The notes under the pieces: model-generated
The model's input: the letters and a program-made list of their open reading frames with translations, nothing else
Told to the model about the DNA's origin: nothing
Database searches by the model: none
Part shown: positions 18,663 through 26,838 of the stretch, piece by piece
Numbering within the stretch: position 1 is the stretch's first letter
Layout: each line of letters begins with the position of its first letter
Assembly: GCA_022651385.1 (NCBI GenBank)
Contig: JALCQR010000001.1
Location: 62,001 to 126,000 of the forward strand
Direction: 5' to 3'
From: Clostridia bacterium
GTDB lineage: Bacteria > Bacillota > Clostridia > Lachnospirales > Anaerotignaceae
DNA length: 64,000 nucleotides
Made by a program: the position numbers and the translations under genes

Positions 18663-18798
18663 CCGCAGACGGAATTTATTTCCGTCGAGGAAAACAATGA
18701 ATTTTAAGGCATTGTGCCGCTGGAACTCATTGTTTATACATACAGTATTTGTCAAAATCTTGATTTTGACAAAAGGCTGTCGATTTTATCGACAGCCT
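18663..18798 (+). repeat. Dispersed structured repeat, copy A
   Basis: A 136-nt non-coding segment with a second copy at 27828-27965 (about 80 percent identical). Both begin CCGCAGACGGAATTTATT and end TCGACAGCCT. Four helices can be drawn: GACGGAA/TTCCGTC, AACAATGA/TCATTGTT enclosing GGCA/TGCC, GTCAAAATC/GATTTTGAC, and AGGCTGTCGAT/ATCGACAGCCT. It starts 18 nt after the signalling gene stop. A 61-codon open frame through it is not conserved in the other copy, so it is not coding. Confidence 0.85.
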
Positions 18799-18799
18799 C

Positions 18800-18830
18800 A
18801 AACAAAGACCAACCGAGTCTTTGTTTTTTT
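18800..18830 (+). terminator. Terminator hairpin directly after repeat copy A
   Basis: AAACAAAGAC and GTCTTTGTTT arms with a 9-nt loop and a run of T. Confidence 0.8.
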
Positions 18831-18878
18831 ATGTGAAGATTTGTGTATAGAATATTTGCAATGTGTATCTTTCAATCA

Positions 18879-18938
18879 TTGACAAAACATTTGTATACAT
18901 ATATACTTAAATTACCACTGCTAATTACCGTTGGTAAT
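18879..18938 (+). promoter_or_regulatory. Promoter and TetR-type operator of the DUF6323/DUF6179 operon
   Basis: TTGACA (18879-18884), a 17-nt spacer and TATACT (18902-18907) form a near-consensus promoter. Just downstream, ATTACC-GTT-GGTAAT (18924-18938) is a perfect inverted repeat, with another ATTACC half at 18911. Repressor bound here would block the start site, as expected for an autoregulated TetR gene. Confidence 0.75.
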
Positions 18939-18952
18939 ATATGGAGGTAACT

Positions 18953-19552
18953 ATGAAAAAAGCAATATCTAAAGAACAAATTATTGATACGGCGCTTAAG
19001 CTTCTCAGCGACAAACAGGATTTTAAAAGTATTAATATTCGTGAAATTGCCCGTACTATAGGCTGTGCCCATACCAATATTTATAACTATTTTTCATCAT
19101 CTGCGGATTTGCTGTGGGAGCTTCATAGTGCTTTGCTGGGAATATTTATAACTATGTTGAGAAAAAACGTTTCAGCTGAAAAAAGCCCGAAAATTAGGCT
19201 TAGGAAGTTTTGGGAAACTTTTTTGCAATTTTATTTAGATAATATAGGTTGGTTTAGATTGGTATGGATGATATATATAGGGGATAAACGTCCTGAAAGT
19301 AACATTATTGCTACAAAGATGACTAAAGATGAACTTGATAAATATATGATTGATATTTGGGAGGAGCTATCAGGATATAAGTCAAATAATAAAAAAGTTA
19401 GTGAAACGGTACATAATGTACATTGCTACATTATAGGAGAAGTGTCAAATTATATTTCAGGCCGTGGCCTTATAAAAAACACAGCTGAATTTAAAAATTA
19501 TGTTGTTGATAATGCAATTCGGCTTTTGACATTAAGCCTCCAAGAGGAGTGA
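18953..19552 (+). CDS. TetR/AcrR family transcriptional regulator
   Basis: A 199-residue regulator. The N-terminal helix-turn-helix is visible: IIDTALKLLSDKQDFKSINI, then REIARTIGCAHTNIYNYFSS (about 28-47). The C-terminal ligand domain is helical with aromatic patches. The start at 18953 is chosen since GGAGG lies 5 nt before it; an upstream in-frame ATG would put the ribosome site inside the gene. It is the first gene of a three-gene run and an operator-like palindrome lies in its own promoter, so it probably represses its own operon. The ligand is unknown. Confidence 0.93.
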   Translation: MKKAISKEQIIDTALKLLSDKQDFKSINIREIARTIGCAHTNIYNYFSSSADLLWELHSALLGIFITMLRKNVSAEKSPKIRLRKFWETFLQFYLDNIGWFRLVWMIYIGDKRPESNIIATKMTKDELDKYMIDIWEELSGYKSNNKKVSETVHNVHCYIIGEVSNYISGRGLIKNTAEFKNYVVDNAIRLLTLSLQEE

Positions 19553-19558
19553 TATTTT

Positions 19559-20053
19559 TTGGAATTTAAGCTTTCTTTATTCAATAACGCATTGATACAA
19601 AAGCAGGCTGTAAGCGAAATAATTAAATGTAATGATGTAACTTCACGATTTGGCCTTGCATTAACGGAAAATCAGGCAAAAGCTTTGGTTCAAACCAGAA
19701 CAACTGCATTAAATGAGAACGGAAGAATAGAGTTTGGAAGCGGTATAATTAACAAAATTATATATGAGTTTTGCGATTCACCTTATATTTCTGAGCGTAA
19801 TTATGAGAAAACACTGCATGAGCTGATAGAAATATTTTATTATTATAAAAACGAAACTCTTGATTTAATAAGCGATGAAGATTTAATTAAATATATGAAG
19901 AAAGCATTCGACGGAGTATGCAAGGGCTCATTGGAACTTTTGTCAGGAAGGGAATTATATAATTTAGCTCATAATCTGCGCTGCGGTTACCCGATAGACT
20001 ATACAGACAATCCCAATAATGATGATAAGGAGGATGAAGATGAAGAGTATTGA
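19559..20053 (+). CDS. DUF6323 family protein
   Basis: A 164-residue soluble, acidic protein read from a TTG start with GAGGAG upstream, 6 nt after the TetR stop. I recognise the family from the stretches TSRFGLALTENQAKALVQTR (about 28-47), ALNENGRIEFGSGIINKIIY and LHELIEIFYYYKNETLDLIS. It is mostly helical with no cysteine motif, membrane segment or catalytic signature. The family has no known function. Its end overlaps the next gene by 14 nt, so the two are likely translated together and may form a complex. Confidence 0.8.
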   Translation: MEFKLSLFNNALIQKQAVSEIIKCNDVTSRFGLALTENQAKALVQTRTTALNENGRIEFGSGIINKIIYEFCDSPYISERNYEKTLHELIEIFYYYKNETLDLISDEDLIKYMKKAFDGVCKGSLELLSGRELYNLAHNLRCGYPIDYTDNPNNDDKEDEDEEY

Positions 20054-21389
20054 AAGAATCAGTAAAATTGATAAGCAGAAACTAAGCGGTGAACACTATT
20101 TTGAATCTGTCCTTGAACAAGCCTGCATTTGTAAGATTCTGTCAGACTCAGATGTTGAGAAAATTCAACTTGAATATCTTTCGCTTTTGGCTAAACAGTC
20201 GGAAAAATTTAATAATGGCGACAGCTGTTCAATACAAATTGAAAAAGCTCAGGATTTATTAAACTCAATTATGTACACAATCGGTCTGTATTTAAAAACA
20301 TATGAAAACCCTGATGACGCTGCCTTAGCGCTTAAGCAAAATACAATTGATGATATGTTTATAAAAGGTAAGAAAATAATTAAAAGAATGGTAACGACAA
20401 CCAAGCTGCTTCATTTAGGAATTGTAAATCATATTGTAAATACGCAAAACGTTTTTTATCGCTCAACAATAGTTGACGGAATAAATGGTTTTTTTAAGCT
20501 GTATTATCCTGAATTTGGAGCGCATAAAATTCATATTACAGCTGATTATCCAACTTATAATGGAGTTCAAGATTTAACGGGGATAGAGTTTATAAGAAAA
20601 TACTTGGAAAATATTTATTTTGAAAATCTGTTTTGCTCTTTTTTCTCAGAAGACAGTATTCACCACTTGCTTTGCGGTTTTGATGAAAACTATTCCGAAC
20701 TTATTATCAATATTTACGAGCCGGTACTAACGTCGGCGCTTGGTTGTGTTCTTGTTGGAAAAGATATAAATTTGGAGCTTTCGGATTCGGATGTATCTGA
20801 GCTTACACGTATATTTGAAAATAAGACGAAACCTGAAATAAAAGAAATTTTGGGACAGGCACTTGAAGCGGTTAAACAAAAACTTTCTTTTAAGGATAGT
20901 TTATTTAAGTATTTGAGCGACAGTCTGCCTAAAATTGCAAGTGACGTTAAAAATGCCGAAGATACAAAAACAATAAATAAAATATTTATTATACCTGCAT
21001 ATCCAGAAAACAATACTAAGATTGAATTTTCATATGGTAAAAAAATGGATAATAAGCTTTATCGTCGCATTATTGAAAAAATCATGCAATGTCAGGAAAC
21101 TCAAGACAAAGTTCAAATTATTAAAGAAAATATTCACTCGCTTGTTGATTTGGAAGATATACTGCTTGATGCCGAGCTTTCAGATTTGGAAATTAATGAG
21201 GTTTTAAAAATACTGACGCCTGTAGAGTTTACAGCTCTGCTTAAAAAATATCCGTATAGAAATGATTTTGAAATGGATGGATTAAAAGAGAGTGAAAAAC
21301 AGTTATGTTCGTGCCTGAACAATTTATTGTTTTCACTTCCGGAAAAACAAAGAATGATGATTGAAAAGGCAGTGTCAATGAGTAAATGA
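20040..21389 (+). CDS. DUF6179 domain protein
   Basis: A 449-residue soluble protein. The start at 20040 has AAGGAGG 6 nt upstream and overlaps DUF6323; a longer frame from 20019 lacks this. It is predominantly helical, starts SIERISKIDKQKLSGEHYFE and carries DYPTYNGVQDLTGIEFIRKY in its middle. No nucleotide-binding or catalytic motif is apparent to me. From memory this is DUF6179, which travels with DUF6323; the function is not known. The operon ends at a strong terminator just after it. Confidence 0.78.
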   Translation: MKSIERISKIDKQKLSGEHYFESVLEQACICKILSDSDVEKIQLEYLSLLAKQSEKFNNGDSCSIQIEKAQDLLNSIMYTIGLYLKTYENPDDAALALKQNTIDDMFIKGKKIIKRMVTTTKLLHLGIVNHIVNTQNVFYRSTIVDGINGFFKLYYPEFGAHKIHITADYPTYNGVQDLTGIEFIRKYLENIYFENLFCSFFSEDSIHHLLCGFDENYSELIINIYEPVLTSALGCVLVGKDINLELSDSDVSELTRIFENKTKPEIKEILGQALEAVKQKLSFKDSLFKYLSDSLPKIASDVKNAEDTKTINKIFIIPAYPENNTKIEFSYGKKMDNKLYRRIIEKIMQCQETQDKVQIIKENIHSLVDLEDILLDAELSDLEINEVLKILTPVEFTALLKKYPYRNDFEMDGLKESEKQLCSCLNNLLFSLPEKQRMMIEKAVSMSK

Positions 21390-21424
21390 CAGTACGTATT
21401 TTTGTATTTGTAAGTATAACTGAT

Positions 21425-21478
21425 TATACACTTTAAAACGCCGTAAATATTTACGGCGTTTTAAAGTGTATATTTTTT
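21425..21478. terminator. Perfect 24-bp palindromic terminator
   Basis: TATACACTTTAAAACGCCG at 21425-21443 begins a 24-nt arm that is repeated exactly, inverted, at 21449-21472 with no unpaired bases between, followed by TTTTTT. It closes the DUF6179 operon and could act in both directions. Confidence 0.9.
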
Positions 21479-21500
21479 ATGGATTTTTAAATAATACCTA

Positions 21501-21530
21501 TTGGAAAATATTGTAAAAAAATGCTATAAT
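21501..21530 (+). promoter_or_regulatory. Promoter of the chemotaxis receptor gene
   Basis: TTGGAA, an 18-nt spacer ending TGC, and TATAAT, an extended -10 promoter. The leader to the start codon is about 110 nt long. Confidence 0.6.
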
Positions 21531-21646
21531 ACTTTTCATGTTCAAAAGTACCTAATTAGCATTAGAAATATATTTGCTTTTGAATTTAAGCTCATAGGTA
21601 AAAGCAATTTATAATATGCGGATGAGGAAAAGTAGAGAACAAAATC

Positions 21647-23395
21647 ATGAATTGTGTTTTCGGACTAAAGAAAAAGTTGGTTCTTTTGGTAAGTACTCTT
21701 TTGATAGGCTCAATTGTCGTAATTAGCGCAATTTCATATGTAAGGATGAATGAGGCTTACAATGGAGAGATACACGAAATGCAAAATGGCTTCGATACTA
21801 AAATCCAAACAGCTGTTGAAGATTTAGTTAGCGTACTGCAGGTTAATTATCAAAGATATACAGACGGAGAAATAACCAAACAGCAGGCAATTGAAAATGC
21901 CAAGGATATTGTGCGCAATACAAGATATGATAGCGGAAACGGATATTTTTGGGCCGATTCGGCAGACGGAACATGTGCAGTTCACATGAATTCTAAAAAC
22001 GAAGGCGCCAAACGATATAATAATCAGGATGAAAAGGGAAATTATTACATAAGAAATCTGATAACTGCGGGTAATAATAAAAACGGAGGATTTACTGAGT
22101 TTTATTATCCGAAGCCGGGAGAAACGGAGGCAACTAAAAAACGTGCCTTTACGATGTTTTTCAAGCCTTATGGCTGGTATATAAGCACAGGAAATTATTA
22201 TGATGATATGAATGCCGCCATTGCCAAAGTACAAAATGAAAAAACAATGGCAATGACAATCATACTTATATCCTGCGTAGGAATATGTGTAATCGGAAGT
22301 TTATTGGCATTAATGATTGCGGCAAAAATCTCTAAACCTATAAGCGGCGTAACAAATCGTCTGAAGCTTTTGGCTGACGGCGATGTTAAAACAGAGCCTG
22401 CACCTATTTCTGAATCTAAGGATGAAACGGGACAGCTGACAAGAGCTGCCGAAAGTGTAATATTGCAGCTTAGAGGTGTTATTGAGGATATAACATCTCA
22501 GCTTAAAGAAGTATCTGAGGGAAATATGACTGCACCGGTTACATATGAATATATTGGAGATTATATCCCGATTTTAAATTCCATTCAAAACATTAAGGAA
22601 TCTTTAAATAATACGCTGCTTACCATAGAGTCATCTGCTGAGCAGGTTTCGGTCAGCGCCGAAAGTATTTCTTCTATGACGCAGTATATTGCCTCCGGAG
22701 CATCGGAGCAAACAGGCTCAATTGAGGAAATTTCATCTTCTATCGGAAGTGTATCGGACTCAGCAAAGATAAACGCGGAAAAATCCAGAGATGCTGCACA
22801 GAATGTTGAAAAAACTACAGCAAGCATTCAAGAATCTGATAAAGTAATGGAGAAACTTATAAAGTCAATGGGAGACATCAAAAATGCAACTGGTGAAATA
22901 GGCAAAATTACATCGCTTATAGAGGGCATTGCGTTTCAGACAAATATTTTGTCTCTAAATGCGTCTATTGAAGCTGCGAGGGCAGGTGAAAATGGCAGGG
23001 GCTTTGCCGTTGTGGCAGAGGAAGTCCGTATTTTAGCTGAAAAATCTTCAGATGCTGTAAAACAGGCCGAAAAACTTGTAAAAACATCACAGGGTGCTGT
23101 TTTACAGGGAACAGGTATTGCAAGTGAAATGTCAGGTATTGTTAAACACTCTGTTGAAATGATGCAGAGCACAGAAAATTCAATTCTTGATATCGGAAAG
23201 AAATCCGAGGAACAAGCTGAATCAATTACTGAAATATATGATAATATAAGCAATATATCAAATGTTGTACAGACAAACGCATCTTCTGCACAGGAAGGAG
23301 CTGCTTCAAGCAAGGAGCTTTCAGCACAGACTGAAATTTTGTATAATGAACTTGCAAAGTTCAAACTTATAAAAAAAGAGGACAGCTTTGACTGA
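21647..23395 (+). CDS. Methyl-accepting chemotaxis protein with a single Cache sensor domain
   Basis: A 582-residue receptor. The first membrane helix is at about 8-28. The extracellular part (30-200) is a single Cache_2-type domain, recognised by [20 protein letters not shown] and [16 protein letters not shown]; such domains bind small acids or amines. A second helix at about 203-225 is followed by HAMP and a cytoplasmic coiled coil whose tip (about 425-450) reads [20 protein letters not shown]. The ribosome site is weak (GAGG far from the ATG). It is an orphan receptor; no che or flagellar genes are in the window. Confidence 0.95.
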   Translation: MNCVFGLKKKLVLLVSTLLIGSIVVISAISYVRMNEAYNGEIHEMQNGFDTKIQTAVEDLVSVLQVNYQRYTDGEITKQQAIENAKDIVRNTRYDSGNGYFWADSADGTCAVHMNSKNEGAKRYNNQDEKGNYYIRNLITAGNNKNGGFTEFYYPKPGETEATKKRAFTMFFKPYGWYISTGNYYDDMNAAIAKVQNEKTMAMTIILISCVGICVIGSLLALMIAAKISKPISGVTNRLKLLADGDVKTEPAPISESKDETGQLTRAAESVILQLRGVIEDITSQLKEVSEGNMTAPVTYEYIGDYIPILNSIQNIKESLNNTLLTIESSAEQVSVSAESISSMTQYIASGASEQTGSIEEISSSIGSVSDSAKINAEKSRDAAQNVEKTTASIQESDKVMEKLIKSMGDIKNATGEIGKITSLIEGIAFQTNILSLNASIEAARAGENGRGFAVVAEEVRILAEKSSDAVKQAEKLVKTSQGAVLQGTGIASEMSGIVKHSVEMMQSTENSILDIGKKSEEQAESITEIYDNISNISNVVQTNASSAQEGAASSKELSAQTEILYNELAKFKLIKKEDSFD

Positions 23396-23436
23396 GACAT
23401 TATAGAATTTACAACAATAAAATTGTTGCATAAGAA

Positions 23437-23466
23437 AAGAGAGGCAGCTACATGGTTACCTCTCTT
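23437..23466. terminator. Hairpin between convergent genes
   Basis: AAGAGAGG and CCTCTCTT arms with a 14-nt loop, between the chemotaxis receptor and the convergent acetyltransferase; the T-run is poor. Confidence 0.5.
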
Positions 23467-23490
23467 AGTTATTTATGGAAGCAGATTTAC

Positions 23491-24117
23491 TTAAAGATTT
23501 TCGATTTCTCCATTCATAATAAATGGCAGAAATTTCTGTATCTTATCAAAAGACCAATTCCACCATTGTATCTGTTCTAATTTATTAATTGTTTCTTTAC
23601 TAAAACGCTTTTTGATTTCTTTTGCGGGAATACCGCCAACAACCGTATATGGAGGAACATCTTTTGTTACAACTGCTCTTGCTCCTATAATTGCACCATC
23701 GCCTATATGAATGCCTGACAAAATAACTGCCTCATATCCTATCCAAACATCATTACCAATTACAATATCACCTTTATTGTCCCATGCAGATTTAACATTC
23801 TTTTTATCTAAATCCCATTCTTCAAAAAATATTGGAAATGGATAAGTTGAGAGTGATTTAAGAGTATGATTGGCACTTGTAAAAATAAACTTTGCTCCGC
23901 AAGCTATTGAGCAGAACTTACCAATAATTAGTCTGTCATTATTGATAGGATAGTGATACAGCACATTGTTCTTTTCAAATTGCATCGGATCAGAAACAAA
24001 ATCGTTATACATAGTATAATCGCCGACTATGATATTTGGATTTTTAATAATATTTTTCAAATATACGGTTTCAAAGTCATTTGTTCGCGGATATATTTTT
24101 TTATCTGGAATAGCCAT
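23491..24117 (-). CDS. Xenobiotic O-acetyltransferase, Vat/CatB-like hexapeptide family
   Basis: A 208-residue left-handed beta-helix acetyltransferase, the family of streptogramin A (Vat) and type B chloramphenicol acetyltransferases. Seen: [10 protein letters not shown] near 31-40, [20 protein letters not shown] (53-72), the catalytic-type His84 in [25 protein letters not shown], and [12 protein letters not shown]. These match both Vat and CatB. The N-terminal LYHYPI and ANH segments are closer to Vat. It is a single gene with no nearby mobile element. True resistance activity is not shown by sequence alone, since many chromosomal homologues have none. Confidence 0.9.
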   Translation of the reverse strand: MAIPDKKIYPRTNDFETVYLKNIIKNPNIIVGDYTMYNDFVSDPMQFEKNNVLYHYPINNDRLIIGKFCSIACGAKFIFTSANHTLKSLSTYPFPIFFEEWDLDKKNVKSAWDNKGDIVIGNDVWIGYEAVILSGIHIGDGAIIGARAVVTKDVPPYTVVGGIPAKEIKKRFSKETINKLEQIQWWNWSFDKIQKFLPFIMNGEIENL

Positions 24118-24311
24118 AAAAATCCTCCTAAGTTTTTTTGTTTTATCGAACTATTCCAGTAATTACAATGCATCTTTTCATTTTCCCACCAACCTAAGAA
24201 TATTAAAATAATTATGCTTAATATATCATTTTTTATATCTAATAACAAGATTAATCCAAAATGGTTTAATTTAAGACAAATTGGTAAAATTAAAATTGTT
24301 AAAATTAAAAT

Positions 24312-24352
24312 AAAAAAATCCATGTGCAGATTACTCATGACACATGGATTTT
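24312..24352 (-). terminator. Terminator of tRNA-Arg
   Basis: Read on the minus strand, AAAATCCATGTG and CACATGGATTTT arms close a 14-nt loop and run into T. The first 15 bases (AAAATCCATGTGTCA) are identical to the 5' arm of the tRNA-Leu terminator at 42 kb. Confidence 0.8.
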
Positions 24353-24359
24353 AAGTTAC

Positions 24360-24432
24360 GTTTCCGAGGTGACTTGAACACCCGGCCTACCGCTTAGGAG
24401 GCGGTCGCTCTATCCAACTGAGCTACGGAAAC
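24360..24432 (-). tRNA. tRNA-Arg (anticodon CCT)
   Basis: A 73-nt cloverleaf. The acceptor stem pairs GTTTCCG with CGGAAAC; the D arm is GCTCAGTTGGATAGAGC; the anticodon stem ACCGC/GCGGT encloses loop CTCCTAA, giving anticodon CCT (reads AGG). The T arm is GGGTG-TTCAAGT-CACCT with one G-U pair. CCA is not encoded. A promoter and terminator flank it on the same strand. Confidence 0.97.
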
Positions 24433-24447
24433 ATACCTAACGGCACT

Positions 24448-24476
24448 ATTCTAATACGTTTTTATGCCATTGTCAA
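24448..24476 (-). promoter_or_regulatory. Promoter of tRNA-Arg
   Basis: On the minus strand TTGACA (24476-24471) and TAGAAT (24453-24448) with a 17-nt spacer, ending 15 nt before the tRNA. Confidence 0.8.
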
Positions 24477-24512
24477 GAAATTTACATGCGGTACAGCCAA
24501 TTTAATCGTATA

Positions 24513-24541
24513 TTGACGAAAATAAGTATAATTGGTATAAT
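24513..24541 (+). promoter_or_regulatory. Promoter of the SUF locus
   Basis: TTGACG, a 17-nt spacer and TATAAT. The transcript would have a leader of about 140 nt before the sufC start, in which I see no known riboswitch. Confidence 0.65.
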
Positions 24542-24691
24542 CAAACAAAGGGATAATATGAACAAATTACGATGTGCGAACTTTATTTTGTTTTATATAG
24601 TTTTTATTTTTAGAATTTCAAAATCATATGTATCTTTTTATTTTAAATGACAAATAATTTTTATTAAGGTATTTTCTTTTGGGAGGACAAT

Positions 24692-25417
24692 ATGTTAGAA
24701 TTAAAAAATATTTCCTATGTTGTTGAGGACAGCAAGGGTATTATAAAAGATATCAGCCTTACAATTGATGACAACAAATTTATTGTTATTACAGGGCCTA
24801 ACGGCGGAGGAAAATCGACGTTAGCTAAAATTATATGCGGTATTTTGAAACCGACATCCGGAAATATAATTTTAGACGGAAAAGACATTACGGATATGTC
24901 AATTACTGAAAGAGCAAAAATAGGAATAAGCTTTGCATTTCAGCAGCCGGTAAGATTTAAGGGCGTTACTGTAAAGGACCTTATAAATCTTGCCGCAGGA
25001 AAGAAGCTCTGTACGGCAGATGCCTGCAATTATCTTTCGGAAGTTGGACTTTGTGCCAAGGATTATATAGACAGAGAAGTAAACGGCTCTCTTTCAGGAG
25101 GAGAACTTAAAAGAATAGAAATTGCAACGGTTATAGCCAGAAAAACTAAGCTTTCCATATTTGATGAACCTGAGGCAGGCATAGACTTATGGTCATTTAA
25201 AAATCTTATAGAGGTGTTCCAGAAAATGCACGATGAGATACATGGTTCTATAATCATAATATCTCATCAGGAACGTATACTCAATATTGCAGACGAAATT
25301 ATAGTTATAGCAAATGGAGAGATAGTGAATAAAGGCACTAGGGAAGAAGTGCTTGACTCACTGCTTGATGATTCTGTAAGCTCTCCGGGCTGCAGTGTTT
25401 TAAGGGAGGAAAGATAA
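24692..25417 (+). CDS. sufC: SufC-like ABC ATPase of a two-gene Fe-S assembly system
   Basis: A 241-residue soluble ABC ATPase that drives iron-sulfur scaffold remodelling. Seen: Walker A GPNGGGKST (36-44), Q-loop FAFQQPVRFKGVTVKDLINL, signature LSGGELKRIEIA (the SufC form), Walker B KLSIFDEPEAGID and H-loop IIISHQ. FDEPEAGID, rather than the transporter-type sequence, marks SufC. It differs from SufC of full suf operons in having a C-terminal tail with GCSV. It overlaps no other gene; the next gene starts 2 nt after its stop. Confidence 0.9.
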   Translation: MLELKNISYVVEDSKGIIKDISLTIDDNKFIVITGPNGGGKSTLAKIICGILKPTSGNIILDGKDITDMSITERAKIGISFAFQQPVRFKGVTVKDLINLAAGKKLCTADACNYLSEVGLCAKDYIDREVNGSLSGGELKRIEIATVIARKTKLSIFDEPEAGIDLWSFKNLIEVFQKMHDEIHGSIIIISHQERILNIADEIIVIANGEIVNKGTREEVLDSLLDDSVSSPGCSVLREER

Positions 25418-25419
25418 CC

Positions 25420-26349
25420 ATGAGTTTGATGGACAATAAGATTTTTGAAAAACTTTTTGAGGAAGTAACAAATCTTCACTCAATACCTATTGGAGCATAT
25501 AATATTAGACTTAATTCAAAGGCTGCCGGTAGAAATTCATCGGCAAATATTGATATTATTCCCAAAACCGATAAACCTGGTATAGATATAATAATTAAGC
25601 CTAATACTAAACACGAAAGCGTGCATATACCGGCTCTTGTAACTGAAACTGGCATTCATGACCTTGTATATAATGATTTTTATATAGGTGAAAACGCTGA
25701 TGTGGTTATAGTTGCGGGATGCGGTATTCACAACGACGGCGACAGTTTAAGCCAGCATGACGGTGTACACAGGTTTTTTGTAGGAAAAAACGCAAGAGTG
25801 CTCTATATTGAAAAGCATATAGGAACCGGTGACGGCAAAGGAGAAAGAATAATAAATCCCCAGACAATTGTAGAAGTGGATGAAGGCGGCTACATAGAGC
25901 TTCAGACAACACAGCTTAAGGGAGTTGACTCCACACTTAGAACAACAAAAGCCAAAGCAAAAGAAAACGGTACTGTAGTTGTAAAAGAAAAAATACTTAC
26001 TCACGGCACACAGTATGCCGAAACAAGATTTGATATTGACCTTAACGGCGACGGTTCAAGTGTAAATCTTGTATCAAGGTCTGTAGCTAAGGAGAAATCA
26101 AGGCAGAAATTTGTATCTGTAATAAACGGGAATGCTAAATGTATGGGACATTCGGAATGTGATTCAATAATTATGGATGAAGGTGTAGTTTCGTCACTTC
26201 CTGAAATTACTGCAAATAATGTTGAGGCAACTCTTGTTCATGAAGCCGCAATAGGTAAAATTGCCGGAGAACAGATAACAAAACTTATGACTCTTGGGCT
26301 TACTGAAGCGGAGGCAGAGGCTCAGATAGTAAACGGTTTCCTTAAATAA
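25420..26349 (+). CDS. SufB/SufD-like Fe-S scaffold protein (SmsB-like)
   Basis: A 309-residue beta-helix scaffold protein, shorter than SufB (about 470) and SufD (about 420). The family core is visible in VVIVAGCGIHNDGDSLSQHD, GEGRI-like GKGERIINPQTIVEVDEGGY, GHSECDSIIMDEG, ANNVEATLVHEAAIGKI and a closing LGLTEAEAEAQIVNGFLK. The last two are hallmarks of the SufBD core. As the only partner of the SufC-like gene, with no SufS or SufU nearby, the pair resembles the minimal SUF (SMS) system described in anaerobes. Cysteines lie at VAGCG, AKCMG and SECD. Confidence 0.88.
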   Translation: MSLMDNKIFEKLFEEVTNLHSIPIGAYNIRLNSKAAGRNSSANIDIIPKTDKPGIDIIIKPNTKHESVHIPALVTETGIHDLVYNDFYIGENADVVIVAGCGIHNDGDSLSQHDGVHRFFVGKNARVLYIEKHIGTGDGKGERIINPQTIVEVDEGGYIELQTTQLKGVDSTLRTTKAKAKENGTVVVKEKILTHGTQYAETRFDIDLNGDGSSVNLVSRSVAKEKSRQKFVSVINGNAKCMGHSECDSIIMDEGVVSSLPEITANNVEATLVHEAAIGKIAGEQITKLMTLGLTEAEAEAQIVNGFLK

Positions 26350-26389
26350 AAAATGACCTTTTATTAATGGTCACAAAGGAGTGAGGCAT

Positions 26390-26827
26390 ATGGCTCTTGT
26401 TTCACATTCGTATGTAGTATTTTGGCTTATACTGTTTATAATATTTGCAGTTGCTGAGGCTTCAACTTTCAATATAATATCAGTGTGGTTTTGTATTGGC
26501 TCGGTTTGTGCTATGGCCGCGTCAAAAGCAGGCCTAAGCTTTATGGTTCAGGCGTCTATATTTGCTGTTGTATCATTTGCACTTTTTATACTTGCCAGAC
26601 CATTTGTTAAAAAATTTCTTAAAGGTGAAGAATATCATACAAATGCCGACAGAATTATCGGCATGACTGCGGAAGTTATTGAAAAGGTTTCATTTAGAGA
26701 ACCCGGGGCCGTAAAGGTTGACGGCAAGATATGGACTGCAAAGTCACTTAAAGACGATATGGTTTTTGAGAAGGGCAGCATGGTAATGGTAGTCAAAATT
26801 GAGGGAGTTACGGTTTATGTGAAATAA
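26390..26827 (+). CDS. NfeD family membrane protein
   Basis: A 145-residue protein. Two or three membrane helices fill residues 8-75, then a cytoplasmic OB-fold of the NfeD type: RIIGMTAEVIEK, GAVKVDGKIWTAKS and the closing GSMVMVVKIEGVTVYVK. NfeD proteins partner with SPFH/stomatin proteins, and one follows directly. Start at 26390 chosen because AAAGGAG is 8 nt upstream. The short NfeD1b form seen here lacks the serine protease domain. Confidence 0.93.
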   Translation: MALVSHSYVVFWLILFIIFAVAEASTFNIISVWFCIGSVCAMAASKAGLSFMVQASIFAVVSFALFILARPFVKKFLKGEEYHTNADRIIGMTAEVIEKVSFREPGAVKVDGKIWTAKSLKDDMVFEKGSMVMVVKIEGVTVYVK

Positions 26828-26838
26828 GGAGGATTTTT

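Noticed and set aside
18697-18882. Open frame of 61 codons running through repeat copy A
   Set aside because: The frame is not kept in repeat copy B, there is no ribosome site, and it crosses two terminator-type hairpins.
24057-24338. Hydrophobic 93-codon frame upstream of and overlapping the Vat-like gene
   Set aside because: It begins inside the tRNA-Arg terminator, overlaps the acetyltransferase start and has AT-driven hydrophobic composition.
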